Shown piece after piece: positions 9,759 through 18,404 of a DNA stretch of 64,000 nt. The notes under the pieces are model-generated. The model saw nothing but the letters and a program-made list of their open reading frames with translations. It searched no databases and was not told where the DNA came from. Position numbers and translations under genes: made by a program. Positions within the stretch are counted from its first letter, which is position 1; the number at the start of each line of letters is the position of its first letter. The stretch comes from Serratia odorifera. GTDB lineage: Bacteria > Pseudomonadota > Gammaproteobacteria > Enterobacterales > Enterobacteriaceae. The stretch covers positions 3,968,001 to 4,032,000 of the forward strand of contig NZ_LR134117.1 of NCBI RefSeq assembly GCF_900635445.1. The letters are read 5' to 3'.

Positions 9759-10040
9759 TTAAGGCATCGGATAATCGGTCGGCGTCTTGCTCATCACCTC
9801 GATAAACACATCCTTGGTGACTGACCAAAAATGCGACAAGCCTTCCAGGGTGATGGTTATGCCCATCAACCCCATGACAAACCAGATGGCGGTAAACAGA
9901 CCCAGGCTACTGAACATGAACGCCATACCGTTGCGGCTGGCTTTACGACAAACAACGTTTAACTGGCTGGCGAAAAACATCATCACGGCGCTCAGCAACT
10001 CCCAGCGCATCATAATGAAACCTGTAGCTATGGCACTCAT
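9759..10040 (-). CDS. Small inner-membrane protein of unknown function (93 aa)
   Basis: I do not recognise this protein. It has two hydrophobic stretches (about residues 12-26, ELLSAVMMFFASQLN, and 43-62, FSSLGLFTAIWFVMGLMGIT) with a basic loop CRKASRNG between them, so it is probably a two-pass inner-membrane protein. The end is soluble (DVFIEVMSKTPTDYPMP). It stands alone, convergent with ddpF and divergent from the PBP2-like gene, with the perfect CRP site at 10144 about 105 bp upstream of its start. The coding status is plausible but unproven. Confidence 0.6.
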   Translation of the reverse strand: MSAIATGFIMMRWELLSAVMMFFASQLNVVCRKASRNGMAFMFSSLGLFTAIWFVMGLMGITITLEGLSHFWSVTKDVFIEVMSKTPTDYPMP

Positions 10041-10364
10041 CGAACTTCTTCCTTTGCTGCAAAAGCCGCGTCTGGCCGTCTTGCTCCTGCAGGGGGATAA
10101 GGCAGGGCAGCGGACAGCGTGGTGGCGTAATTGAACTCATTAGTGTGATCTGTGTCACATTCTAGCATCGAATTTGGCTGGTGCTCAACGGTTGAACAAC
10201 TGCAATCCACGCTGATGGGAATATGCAAACATGCTGAAACATTTCTGCCACATCATTAGCAACCTTTTCATGGGGTCAATCAGTCAATAACGTTATCCTT
10301 GGTCGCTTTTCAATCCCTTGTTTTTACTCAGGGAAACGGAAGTCAGACAGGTAACGTTCCACGC
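10041..10364. other. Divergent regulatory region before the PBP pair
   Basis: No gene is seen here. It holds a perfect CRP site (10144-10159) and separates the 93-residue membrane protein from the PBP2-like gene. Confidence 0.6.
10144..10159. promoter_or_regulatory. Perfect CRP-cAMP binding site
   Basis: TGTGATCTGTGTCACA matches the core TGTGA-N6-TCACA at every fixed position. It lies about 105 bp from the start of the 9759-10040 gene and 205 bp from the PBP2-like start. Either or both may be under catabolite control. Confidence 0.7.
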
Positions 10365-12290
10365 ATGGCCCTATTAAAAGAAAAAATTCGCGACCATTCC
10401 GCCGAGGAAATGCTGTTCATTCGCCGCGCTGCGGTGGCGCTGCTGTTGGTCGTCACGTGTTTCGGCGTGCTGATCTTCAATCTGTACCGTTTGCAGGTGA
10501 AGCAGCATGATTTTTACCAGACGCGTTCGAACCAGAACGACATTAAAACGCTGCCGATTGCGCCAAGCCGCGGGTTGATTTTCGACCGCAACGGTATCCC
10601 GTTGGTACGCAACATTACCCTGTACCAGATCCAGGTGGTGCCAAGTAAAATCGCCAATATGACGGCGTTGCTCCAGGCGTTGACGCCGATCGTCGATCTG
10701 ACGCCGCAAGACATCGAGGCCTTTCGCGATGAGATGCGCCACAACAGCCGCTACAAACCGGTAACGCTGAAGACTGAACTCAACGATAGCGAAGTGGCAC
10801 GCTTTGCGGTAAACCAATACCGCTTTAACGGCGTCAGCGTCGAAAGTTACCAACAGCGGCAATATCCATATGGCGCGCAGCTGGCACACGTGGTCGGCTA
10901 TGTATCGAAAATCAACGACCGCGACGTGAAACGGCTGGAAAAAGCCGGCGAGGCCGAAAACTATGCCGCCGATCACAACATCGGCAAACAGGGCATAGAG
11001 GGCTACTATGAGTCGCAGCTGCACGGCACCACCGGCTATCAGGAAGTGGAGGTGGATAACCACGGTCGCATCGTACGACTGTTGAAGGAACAGCCACCGC
11101 AGGCCGGCAAAAATATCTACCTGACGCTGGATCTGCCCCTGCAGCAATACATCGAATCATTGCTGAAAGGCCAACGGGCGGCGGTGGTGGTGGAAGACCC
11201 GCGCGACGGTGGCATATTGGCGATGGTATCCAGCCCAAGCTACGATCCCAACCCGTTCGTCAAAGGCATCAGTTATCCGGCCTACAAGTCGCTGTTGGAG
11301 AACCCGGACCTGCCGTTGATCAACCGGGTGACGCAAGGATTATATCCGCCGGCCTCCACGGTGAAACCGTATATGGCGCTGTCTGCGCTGTTCAGCGGCG
11401 TGATCACGCCGTCCACCACTTATTTCGGTGCGCCAACCTGGACGTTGCCGGGAACCAAGCGTCGTTACCGCGACTGGCTGAAAAGCGGCCACGGTATGTT
11501 AAACGTCACCAAAGCGATAGAGGAATCCGCCGACACCTTCTTTTATCAGGTAGCCTACGATCTGGGTATTGACCGCATTCATTTTTGGCTCAGCCAATTC
11601 GGCTACGGCAAATCCACCGGTATCGATCTCAACGAGGAATACGGCGGATTACTGCCCAGCCGCGCCTGGAAGCAGCGGGTGCATAAAAAGGTCTGGTACC
11701 AGGGTGACACCATTTCGGTGGGGATTGGGCAGGGCTACTGGGTGGCGACGCCAATCCAGATGGTCAAGGCGCTGACCGCGCTACTGAACAACGGCAAAGT
11801 GAAAAAACCGCACCTGCTGTACGCCATGCGACGCGGCAATCTGGTGAGCCGCTATCAGCCCGAAGCACATACGACGCAGGTTGGTGATGCCAATTCGCCG
11901 TACTGGGGCATCGTGCGCAACGGCATGTACGGCATGGCGAACCTGCCTAACGGTACCGGTTATAAGCTGTTCCATACCGCGCCGTATCAGATTGCGGCCA
12001 AATCCGGTACCTCGCAGGTGTTTGGCCTGAAGGAAAACCAAACCTATAACGCCAAGATGATCCCGGTACGACTGCGTGACCACATTTTCTACACCCTGTT
12101 TGCCCCCTACAAAAATCCACGGGTCGCCATGGCGCTGATCCTGGAAAACGGCGGCGGCGACGGTGTGGTGGCCGGACCGACGGCGCGCGCCATCCTTGAC
12201 CATATTTTTGACCCGGCCAATGCGCCACCGGCCGGCGAGCCGGAAAAAGCCAAGGTACCGTTGAGTGACAGTGTCGATGTGCAACAATAA
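10365..12290 (+). CDS. Alternative penicillin-binding protein 2 (MrdA paralogue, peptidoglycan transpeptidase)
   Basis: Class B PBP, 641 residues: a short cytoplasmic tail, one membrane anchor near residues 22-42, a pedestal domain, then a transpeptidase domain with STVK (Ser331, nucleophile), SAD (388-390) and KSGT (546-549). These are the same motifs at nearly the same positions as E. coli PBP2. It is not beside rodA or the usual mrdAB neighbours, so it is probably a second copy. A PBP3-like gene follows 101 bp downstream. Salmonella has comparable extra PBP2- and PBP3-type enzymes that work in acid conditions, and a similar role here is inference. Confidence 0.88.
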   Translation: MALLKEKIRDHSAEEMLFIRRAAVALLLVVTCFGVLIFNLYRLQVKQHDFYQTRSNQNDIKTLPIAPSRGLIFDRNGIPLVRNITLYQIQVVPSKIANMTALLQALTPIVDLTPQDIEAFRDEMRHNSRYKPVTLKTELNDSEVARFAVNQYRFNGVSVESYQQRQYPYGAQLAHVVGYVSKINDRDVKRLEKAGEAENYAADHNIGKQGIEGYYESQLHGTTGYQEVEVDNHGRIVRLLKEQPPQAGKNIYLTLDLPLQQYIESLLKGQRAAVVVEDPRDGGILAMVSSPSYDPNPFVKGISYPAYKSLLENPDLPLINRVTQGLYPPASTVKPYMALSALFSGVITPSTTYFGAPTWTLPGTKRRYRDWLKSGHGMLNVTKAIEESADTFFYQVAYDLGIDRIHFWLSQFGYGKSTGIDLNEEYGGLLPSRAWKQRVHKKVWYQGDTISVGIGQGYWVATPIQMVKALTALLNNGKVKKPHLLYAMRRGNLVSRYQPEAHTTQVGDANSPYWGIVRNGMYGMANLPNGTGYKLFHTAPYQIAAKSGTSQVFGLKENQTYNAKMIPVRLRDHIFYTLFAPYKNPRVAMALILENGGGDGVVAGPTARAILDHIFDPANAPPAGEPEKAKVPLSDSVDVQQ

Positions 12291-12391
12291 ACGCGTTTGC
12301 TGGCACTTTCTTACAAACTGACATTATCCGCCAGATTTTGTACGGTTAGACTGCATCGATAAATAATCCGAATAAAAACGCAGGGTTAACA

Positions 12392-14111
12392 GTGGTAGCA
12401 TCGACAAAAAAACGGAGCAAGAACTATTCTTCAGCGCGCTTTGGCTGGATTTGTGCGGGTATTCTGGTGTGTTTCTTCCTGCTGATGTTTCGGGTGGGCT
12501 ATCTGCAATTGATGGAGCACCAGCAGCTGACCAATCAGGCGGATCAGCGATCGGTACGTACACAGGTGATCCCGACCAATCGCGCCATCATTACCGATCG
12601 TAATAATGAAGCGCTGGCGGTCAGCGTATCGTCAAAGGACATCGTGCTGGATCCGAAGCACATCATCGACAGCCAGACCAATACCGACGATGCGCGCTGG
12701 CAGAGTATGGCTAACGTGTTGAAAATGCCGTTGGCCGACATCCAGGCGCTGATCCGCCACAACGCACGCAAGCGCTTTGTCTACCTGGCTCGCAAGGTAG
12801 AGGACGAAAATGCTGCCTACATCCAAAAGCTCCATCTGACCGGCGTCAGCAGCGAACAGGACTTCAGCCGTTTTTATCCCATGGGGCAGGACGCGGCGGG
12901 GTTGATCGGCATCGTTGGTCAGGATAATCAGGGACTGGAAGGGATTGAATTGGGCTTCAACCACTTGTTGCAAGGTAAAAACGGCCTGCGGGTCTACCAG
13001 AAAGACGGCAGCGGCGCGGTGATCAACGTGCTGAAAAACGTCGATCCGGTGCCACCGCCGAACGTAACGCTGAGTATCGACAAGTTTATTCAATACGTGC
13101 TGTTTGCCCAGATCCGTGATGGCGTGATCGCCAACCAGGCCGATTCCGGCTGTGCGGTGCTGGTCAGGGTCAATACCGGCGAAGTGCTCGGCATGGCCAG
13201 CTACCCGTCCTTTAACCCTAACAACTACGCTAATACGCCATCAAAAGATATTCGCAATGTCTGTAGCAGCGACAGCTTTGAACCGGGATCGACCGTGAAG
13301 CCGGTGGTGGTGATGGTGGGGGCTCGATCGCCATCTGATCCAGCCGGATACCGTGCTGGATACCACGCCGTATCGGGTTAACGGCCACCTGATCCGCGAC
13401 GTCGGTCATTGGTCAAAACTGACCATTACCGGCGTGTTGCAAAAATCCAGCGATATCGCGGTGTCGCACATTGCGTTGGCGATGCCGGCCACGGTGCTGC
13501 CCGCGGTGTATCAAAGCTTTGGCCTGGGCAAACCTACCGAACTGGGTATCGGCAATGAAAGCAGCGGCTACCTGCCGCGGCACCGCACCCGCTGGGCCGA
13601 TATTGAACGTGCAACCTTTTCCTTCGGTTACGGGCTGCGGGTAACGCCACTGCAAATGGCGCGCGAATATGCGGCGATTGGCGCATTTGGCGTGTATCGA
13701 CCGCTGTCGATCACCAAGATCACACCGCCGGTGGTGGGGCAGCGCGTGATGCCGGAATCGGTAGTCAGATCGGTGGTTCACATGATGGAAAGCGACGCCT
13801 TGCCCGGCGGCAGCGGCGTCAGTGCCGCGGTACCCGGTTATCGTCTGGCGATTAAAACCGGTACTGCCGAAAAAATGGGTGACAACGGCAAATACGACGG
13901 CGGCTACATCAACTATACCGCCGGTGTGGCGCCGGCCAGCGATCCGCAGGTAGCGCTGGTGGTCATGGTCAACAACCCGAAGGCCGGCAAGCACTTTGGC
14001 GGCTCGGTAGCCGGCCCGGTGTTTGGCAAAATCATGGCTCAGGTGCTTGAACATATGAACATTCTGCCCGACGCCCAGCCGCTGAATGTGGTCTCGCACA
14101 TCAAAGGATAG
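12392..14111 (+). CDS. Alternative penicillin-binding protein 3 (FtsI paralogue; one frameshift)
   Basis: Class B PBP of the FtsI type, about 572 residues. The membrane anchor is near residues 17-35 and the transpeptidase motifs are STVK (Ser300), SSD and KTGTAEK. The start is GTG 12392. The frame changes near 13320, a few codons after the active-site serine, in a G-rich run. Similarity continues in the second frame (LIQPDTVLDTTPYRVNG) to the end. It lies outside the dcw division cluster and follows a PBP2 paralogue, so I read it as a specialised division transpeptidase. A 13-bp hairpin follows the stop. Confidence 0.86.
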
Positions 14112-14116
14112 CTGTG

Positions 14117-14149
14117 CTGATGCCGGCAAGTACAGTTTGCCGGCATCAG
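14117..14149 (+). terminator. Strong hairpin after the PBP3-like gene
   Basis: Perfect 13-bp stem with a 7-base loop 5 bp after the stop codon. There is no T-run, so it may protect the mRNA end or act with Rho rather than be a full intrinsic terminator. Confidence 0.5.
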
Positions 14150-14293
14150 TCTGCTGACGGTTGATCAACAACGGCGATCGCCAGGGGTATTTCAGCTACC
14201 GCCGTCGGAGAATAAACGTTCAATCAGAATAAGCTGATAAGTAGAGTGTTGTCAGGCGATAAACGGCAGAATAAACAGGCGGGAAATATTTAT

Positions 14294-14336
14294 CCTCGGA
14301 CCGGCTATTCTGGTATGAATAATAGCCGACCCGAGG
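14294..14336 (-). terminator. Hairpin downstream of osmB
   Basis: On the minus strand, CCTCGG and CCGAGG arms with inner GGCTATT/AATAGCC pairing form a long imperfect stem, followed by an A/T-rich ATAAATATTT. It lies 37 bp past the osmB stop. Confidence 0.55.
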
Positions 14337-14372
14337 TGATTAATTAACGCCAGTGGCGTATTGATAGCGTGA

Positions 14373-14585
14373 TTAACGGCTGGTCTGGTGGCCAATAATG
14401 CCGCCCAGAGCGGCGCCACCCAGCGTACCCAGCGTGCTGCCGTCGGTGAGGACTGCACCACCCAGAGCGCCGATACCGGCACCGACTGCGGTATTACGAT
14501 CGCGGTGAGACATATTGCCACACGCGGTTACGGACAGCGTTGACAGAATTAATACAGCTACGCCAGCGGCACGTTTAATGTTCAT
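14373..14585 (-). CDS. osmB: Osmotically inducible lipoprotein OsmB
   Basis: Small outer-membrane-type lipoprotein, 70 residues. The signal peptide ends in the lipobox LSVTAC-G, so Cys is expected to be lipidated at residue 21-22. The mature part is the glycine-rich OsmB repeat region (AVGAGIGALGGAVLTDG and LGGAALGGIIGHQ). I choose ATG 14585 (MNIKRAAG) over the longer upstream ATG, because it gives a proper signal peptide and has AGGAAAT in front. OsmB is known as a stress- and Rcs-responsive lipoprotein. Confidence 0.88.
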   Translation of the reverse strand: MNIKRAAGVAVLILSTLSVTACGNMSHRDRNTAVGAGIGALGGAVLTDGSTLGTLGGAALGGIIGHQTSR

Positions 14586-14885
14586 ATTATTTCCTGGTAA
14601 AAGTGATGCATTAATAAACAAACTGCATCAGATTATTGCTCTGGTAAAAGTTGAGATGAATGTATTCCGCCGCATAAAAATAAAATAGGGAAATAATCTT
14701 AATTTTTTTGCTTTCGCCGTCTGATGGCCGCAAGTCGGCAAAAATTGCCAACTATCGCACGAAAAGCTAACGCAATGCCGGCAGTTGATTGACTTTCCCG
14801 TAGCCGCTATTCACTATGTGGTTTACTCTGTCACATATATGTCATTCTTATCTGGTCATAAGAACAACTTTTAGCAGGTGCTGGC
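14586..14885. other. A/T-rich region between osmB and the Rrf2 regulator
   Basis: No gene is seen. It must hold the osmB promoter and that of the Rrf2 gene. CTGGTAAAAGT occurs twice (14594-14604 and 14641-14651), a possible paired site for osmB control. Confidence 0.4.
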
Positions 14886-15359
14886 GTGTCTACATCAACC
14901 CGTTTTGCCGTTGCGATCCACATTCTTACCAATATTACGCTGTTTCGCGGCCAGGCGGTGCGTTCGGAAGATATTGCTCGCAGCGTGAATACCAATCCGA
15001 CGGTGGTGCGGCGCATTCTCGGTGCGCTGGCAGACGCCGGTTTGACACATTCGCAAATGGGGCAAGGCGGCGGGGCGCTGCTGGCCAAGCCGGCCAGTGA
15101 GATCACCTTGCGCGACATCTATCACGCGGTAGAAGATCAACCCTATTTCCCATTGCACCGTTCAAAACCCAACGACGAGTGCTACATTGGCCATGCCATC
15201 ATCCCGGTGCTCGAAGGGGAGTTCGCCCGCATCAGCCGACACATGGAAGCCTCGCTGGCGCAAACCTCGCTGGCGGATATCGTTGGCAAGGTCGAAGCCT
15301 GTGCAGGTTATCCGTTCGAGCCCTGCGAATGCATCAATCAACCTGATACCCACCACTAA
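14886..15359 (+). CDS. Rrf2-family transcriptional regulator
   Basis: Rrf2-type winged helix protein, 157 residues, starting at GTG 14886 (STSTRFAVAIHILTNI). The DNA-binding part includes SEDIARSVNTNPTVVRRILGAL, then the wing GQGGGALLAKP. Cysteines occur at ECYIGH and near the C-terminus (EACAGY, FEPCECINQ). The spacing is not the classic C-X5-C-X6-C of NsrR/IscR cluster sites, so it may be a YwnA-like thiol sensor instead. The next block downstream has an FNR box and inverted repeats, which are possible targets. Confidence 0.84.
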   Translation: MSTSTRFAVAIHILTNITLFRGQAVRSEDIARSVNTNPTVVRRILGALADAGLTHSQMGQGGGALLAKPASEITLRDIYHAVEDQPYFPLHRSKPNDECYIGHAIIPVLEGEFARISRHMEASLAQTSLADIVGKVEACAGYPFEPCECINQPDTHH

Positions 15360-15405
15360 ACTTTCTCGTCTCCACACGCCAGAGAGCACTTTTTTGCATT
15401 GTTTT

Positions 15406-15428
15406 AATGTAACTGTGTAAGTTACATT
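15406..15428. promoter_or_regulatory. Perfect inverted repeat AATGTAAC-N7-GTTACATT
   Basis: An 8-bp perfect inverted repeat with a 7-bp spacer lies 47 bp after the Rrf2 gene and overlaps the FNR box by two bases. Its layout suits a dimeric regulator such as the Rrf2 protein next door. Function is inferred. Confidence 0.45.
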
Positions 15429-15440
15429 GATCCACGTCAA
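15427..15440 (+). promoter_or_regulatory. FNR-type box
   Basis: TTGATCCACGTCAA differs from the FNR consensus TTGAT-N4-ATCAA at one position. It precedes the small membrane protein gene at 15550 and a leader hairpin. Confidence 0.55.
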
Positions 15441-15442
15441 AG

Positions 15443-15461
15443 TGTGACCATTTTCGTCACA
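15443..15461. promoter_or_regulatory. Inverted repeat TGTGAC-N7-GTCACA
   Basis: Perfect 6-bp arms directly after the FNR box. The spacing is wrong for CRP, so a different dimeric regulator, or overlap with core promoter elements, is likely. Confidence 0.35.
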
Positions 15462-15485
15462 GAAAGACATTCCCTATTTAGCGCT

Positions 15486-15527
15486 AAAAAACCTCAGGGA
15501 AATCCTTCTCTGTGGGAGAGGTTTTTT
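15486..15527 (+). terminator. Leader hairpin with T-run (terminator or attenuator)
   Basis: A 10-bp stem AAAAAACCTC/GAGGTTTTTT ends in six T and lies just upstream of the 15550 gene. TTCCCT (15470-15475) could pair with AGGGAA (15496-15501) in the loop and compete with it. It could end a short RNA or control read-through. Confidence 0.5.
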
Positions 15528-15549
15528 GGTACATGACCAGGAGACGACG

Positions 15550-15771
15550 ATGATTGAGATGTTAGAAAGCCTGGCGATGGTAGTTATTCTGGTGCCGGTG
15601 ATGGTAGCGGTGTTGCTGGGCGCAATTTATGGCCTGGGCGAGCTGTTCAACCTGATCTCACATGCCGGCAAGAAAAAAGAAGATCGCGCCCCCGCGGTTG
15701 CGGCACAAGCCAAACCCGCGGCCGCGGCGCAGGCCAAGCCGATCGAACTGGCCACCAACGCCGAAGCATAA
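15550..15771 (+). CDS. Small single-pass membrane protein with Ala/Lys-rich tail (73 aa)
   Basis: I do not recognise the family. Residues 7-31 form one membrane segment (SLAMVVILVPVMVAVLLGAIYG), followed by the basic stretch HAGKKKEDR and a low-complexity tail with the repeat AAQAKPAAAAQAKP. GGAGACGAC precedes ATG 15550. An FNR-like box and a terminator-like leader precede it, and a strong terminator follows. This suggests a separately regulated, perhaps oxygen-responsive, small membrane protein. Confidence 0.72.
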   Translation: MIEMLESLAMVVILVPVMVAVLLGAIYGLGELFNLISHAGKKKEDRAPAVAAQAKPAAAAQAKPIELATNAEA

Positions 15772-15816
15772 CCGGCAATGCGGTGCTATCAACGCCGCAG
15801 TGCCGCATACCATGCT

Positions 15817-15848
15817 AAAAGGGCTGAACCAAGGTTCAGCCCTTTTTT
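15817..15848. terminator. Intrinsic terminator
   Basis: GGGCTGAA and TTCAGCCC arms (15821-15842) are flanked by AAAA on one side and TTTTTT on the other, so it can work in both directions. It ends the 15550 gene. Confidence 0.85.
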
Positions 15849-16041
15849 ATTGTCTCAACCGGCCGCCGATCAAAACCTGATTACGTTGTACAAGGTGGTG
15901 TTCCCGACGCAGCGTCTGTGGCGACGGGGCAGGATAGTTTTTCTGCGTTACTATTTTCATCAGCGTCTAAAATTGTAGGGGGGCGTTGGCGCCGTGCCGA
16001 CGCCATAACCCGATCGTCGTTGACGACCGAGGAGCCAGTCA

Positions 16042-16395
16042 ATGAACTATGTAGACGGTTTTGTGGTGGCGGTACCGGCAGCGAATCAGGAGGCCTATCG
16101 CCAGATGGCCGCAGAAGCAGCCCCGCTGTTCAAAGAGTTTGGTGCGTTGCGGGTGGTGGAGTGCTGGGGTGATGACGTTCCGGAAGGTGAAGTTACCGAT
16201 TTTCGCGGTGCGGTGAAGGCCACGGCAGATGAAGTGGTGGTGTTCAGCTGGATCGAATACCCGTCAAAGGAGGTGCGCGACGCCGCCAACCAGAAAATGA
16301 TGTCCGATCCGCGCATGCAGGCGTTTGCCGACCGCATGCCGTTTGATGGTCAGCGTATGATTTTTGGCGGTTTCACCACGCTGTTGGATGAATAG
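16042..16395 (+). CDS. DUF1428 family protein (YbaA-like)
   Basis: 117-residue protein of the DUF1428 family, a ferredoxin-like (dimeric alpha-beta barrel) fold. It has the characteristic MNYVDGFVVAVP start, VVECWGDDVPEG and a late MIFGGFTTL. No catalytic role is established for the family. It begins 12 bp after a GAGGAG ribosome site and is followed after 11 bp by a VOC-family gene, so the two are co-transcribed. Confidence 0.87.
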   Translation: MNYVDGFVVAVPAANQEAYRQMAAEAAPLFKEFGALRVVECWGDDVPEGEVTDFRGAVKATADEVVVFSWIEYPSKEVRDAANQKMMSDPRMQAFADRMPFDGQRMIFGGFTTLLDE

Positions 16396-16406
16396 CAGGG
16401 GGTTAC

Positions 16407-16883
16407 ATGAACAAAATCACGCAACAACTGTGGTTTGAAAAAGACATGGAAGCTGCGCTGCGCTGTTATACCACGCTGATCCCCGGTTCGGCGGTGCAAT
16501 GGCGCACCACCTTGCCGGCGGATTCGCCTTCCGGCCCGGCGGGGCACGTGACGATTGCCGGCTTTACCCTGGGTGACCAGCGTTATCTGGCGTTCGAAGC
16601 CGGCAAGCTGGACAGCTTCAACCACAGTTTTTCCATCAGCGTCGAGTGTGCCGACCAGGCGGAAATCGACCGTTTGTGGCACGGGCTGGGCGACGGCGGG
16701 GTGATTGAGCAATGCGGCTGGTTGCGCGATCGCTGGGGGCTAAGCTGGCAAATCGTGCCCAAATGCCTTGGCGAATGGGTTTATGGCGCAGACCGCGAAA
16801 AAGCCAGACGGGTGGCTGAAGCGATGCTTGGCATGGTTAAACTGGAGATCGCCGGGCTGGAAGCCGCCGCACGTGGCGACTAA
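16407..16883 (+). CDS. VOC superfamily protein (PhnB/3-demethylubiquinone-9 methyltransferase-like)
   Basis: 158-residue protein of the vicinal oxygen chelate superfamily, PhnB-like branch. It starts KITQQLWFEKDMEAALRCYT and has FTLGDQRYLAFEAG and FSISVECADQAEIDRLW, then the ending WGLSWQIVPK, which is typical of this branch. The classic metal ligands of glyoxalases are not all obvious, so the reaction is unknown. It is paired with the DUF1428 gene, a common arrangement for these two families. Confidence 0.82.
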   Translation: MNKITQQLWFEKDMEAALRCYTTLIPGSAVQWRTTLPADSPSGPAGHVTIAGFTLGDQRYLAFEAGKLDSFNHSFSISVECADQAEIDRLWHGLGDGGVIEQCGWLRDRWGLSWQIVPKCLGEWVYGADREKARRVAEAMLGMVKLEIAGLEAAARGD

Positions 16884-16962
16884 CCACCGCTGACCGGCCG
16901 CTTGCGCCACGGTGTGCTTTACGCCATGCTGATTTCCCGTGTTATGCAAGCAGGAAGCCCCG

Positions 16963-18303
16963 ATGAAACAGTCCGAGATCAATGCGCTGATTGCCGAGTA
17001 TCCGCTGGTTGCCCAACTGATGGCGCTACAGCCGGTCAGCTGGTTTAACCCACGTTCAACCACGCTGGCCGCAGGGCTGCCGTTTGTCGGCCTCGGCGCT
17101 GAGGACGTTGCGCAGGCATCCCGGCGGTTGGCGCGTTTTGCCCCCTACATCAGCCGGGCATTTCCGCAGACCCGCGCGGACGGCGGTATCATTGAGTCGC
17201 CATTGACTGCCATTAGCGCCATGCAGCAGGCGCTGAATGTGCATTACGGGCTGACCTTGCCCGGTCGATTGTTATTGAAGCAAGACAGCCATCTGCCGAT
17301 TTCCGGTTCGATCAAGGCGCGCGGCGGTATTTATGAAGTGTTGACCCACGCGGAAATGCTGGCGGTCGGTGCCGGCCTGCTGAAACCGGATGACGACTAC
17401 GCCAGGCTGTTTTCTGACGATTTCCGCCATTTCTTCAGCCAATACCGTATTGCCGTTGGCTCTACCGGCAATCTGGGGCTGTCGATCGGTATTATCAGCG
17501 CCAAACTGGGCTTTGGCGTTAGTGTACATATGTCGGCCGACGCCCGCGCGTGGAAGAAGCAAAAACTGCGCGAACATGGCGTCGAGGTGATCGAGTATGC
17601 GCAGGACTATGGCGTGGCGGTGGAACAGGGGCGTAAGCAGGCGGCCGACGATCCGCACTGTTTCTTTATCGACGACGAAAATTCGCAAACCCTGTTTCTC
17701 GGCTACGCGGTAGCCGGCGAGCGGCTGAAACAGCAGTTTATCCAGCAGGGGATTACAGTGGATGAACAACACCCGCTGTTCGTCTACCTGCCGTGTGGCG
17801 TCGGCGGTGGGCCTGGCGGGGTGGCGTTTGGCCTGAAGCTGGCGTTCGGCGATCACGTGCACTGCTTCTTTGCCGAGCCGACTCATTCCCCCTGCATGTT
17901 ATTGGGCATCTATACCGGGTTGCACGACGGCATCGCGGTGCAGGATCTGGGCATCGACAACGTCACGGCTGCCGATGGCCTGGCGGTCGGCCGCGCTTCC
18001 GGCTTTGTCGGGCGCGCGATGGAGCGCCTGCTGGACGGTTGTTATACCCTGAGCGACAGCGAGATGTATCGCCTGCTGGGGCTATTGGATCGCCAGCAGC
18101 AGATCCGCCTGGAACCGTCGGCGCTGGCGGGTATGCCGGGGCCGTGGCGGGTTGCTGCCGAACACCCATGGCTGGCGCAGCGCGGTCTGGATGCCGCCAG
18201 GATGAGTCAGGCAACTCACCTGGTCTGGGCGACCGGCGGCGGTATGGTGCCAGACAGCGAAATGGCCAGCTATCTGGCGCAGGCGGCCGAGCAGTTGGGC
18301 TGA
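16963..18303 (+). CDS. dsdA: D-serine dehydratase (D-serine ammonia-lyase)
   Basis: PLP enzyme turning D-serine into pyruvate and ammonia, 446 residues, close to the E. coli length. The PLP lysine lies in [10 protein letters not shown], the phosphate-binding glycine loop is [11 protein letters not shown], and the rest follows the fold-type II pattern ([22 protein letters not shown]). The start ATG 16963 has CAGGAAG in front. No dsdX permease or dsdC regulator lies beside it. Breakdown of D-amino acids fits the D-alanine-releasing ddp operon 7 kb away, but a link is only inference. Confidence 0.92.
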   Translation: MKQSEINALIAEYPLVAQLMALQPVSWFNPRSTTLAAGLPFVGLGAEDVAQASRRLARFAPYISRAFPQTRADGGIIESPLTAISAMQQALNVHYGLTLPGRLLLKQDSHLPISGSIKARGGIYEVLTHAEMLAVGAGLLKPDDDYARLFSDDFRHFFSQYRIAVGSTGNLGLSIGIISAKLGFGVSVHMSADARAWKKQKLREHGVEVIEYAQDYGVAVEQGRKQAADDPHCFFIDDENSQTLFLGYAVAGERLKQQFIQQGITVDEQHPLFVYLPCGVGGGPGGVAFGLKLAFGDHVHCFFAEPTHSPCMLLGIYTGLHDGIAVQDLGIDNVTAADGLAVGRASGFVGRAMERLLDGCYTLSDSEMYRLLGLLDRQQQIRLEPSALAGMPGPWRVAAEHPWLAQRGLDAARMSQATHLVWATGGGMVPDSEMASYLAQAAEQLG

Positions 18304-18404
18304 CGAAAACGTACCGTCTAGCCCTTTAGAGCTGGACAGACGCGGCCAACGGAAGAAAATACTCACCAGACATAAGACATAAGACACCAGACATAAGGAA
18401 AATC

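Noticed and set aside
15443..15461. TGTGAC-N7-GTCACA as a CRP site
   Set aside because: The half-sites TGTGA and TCACA are 9 bases apart instead of 6, so CRP would not fit. It is kept only as an unassigned inverted repeat.
18364..18398. Three copies of AGACATAA as a regulatory repeat
   Set aside because: They are too short and irregular, probably slippage in a spacer. No known protein site is matched.
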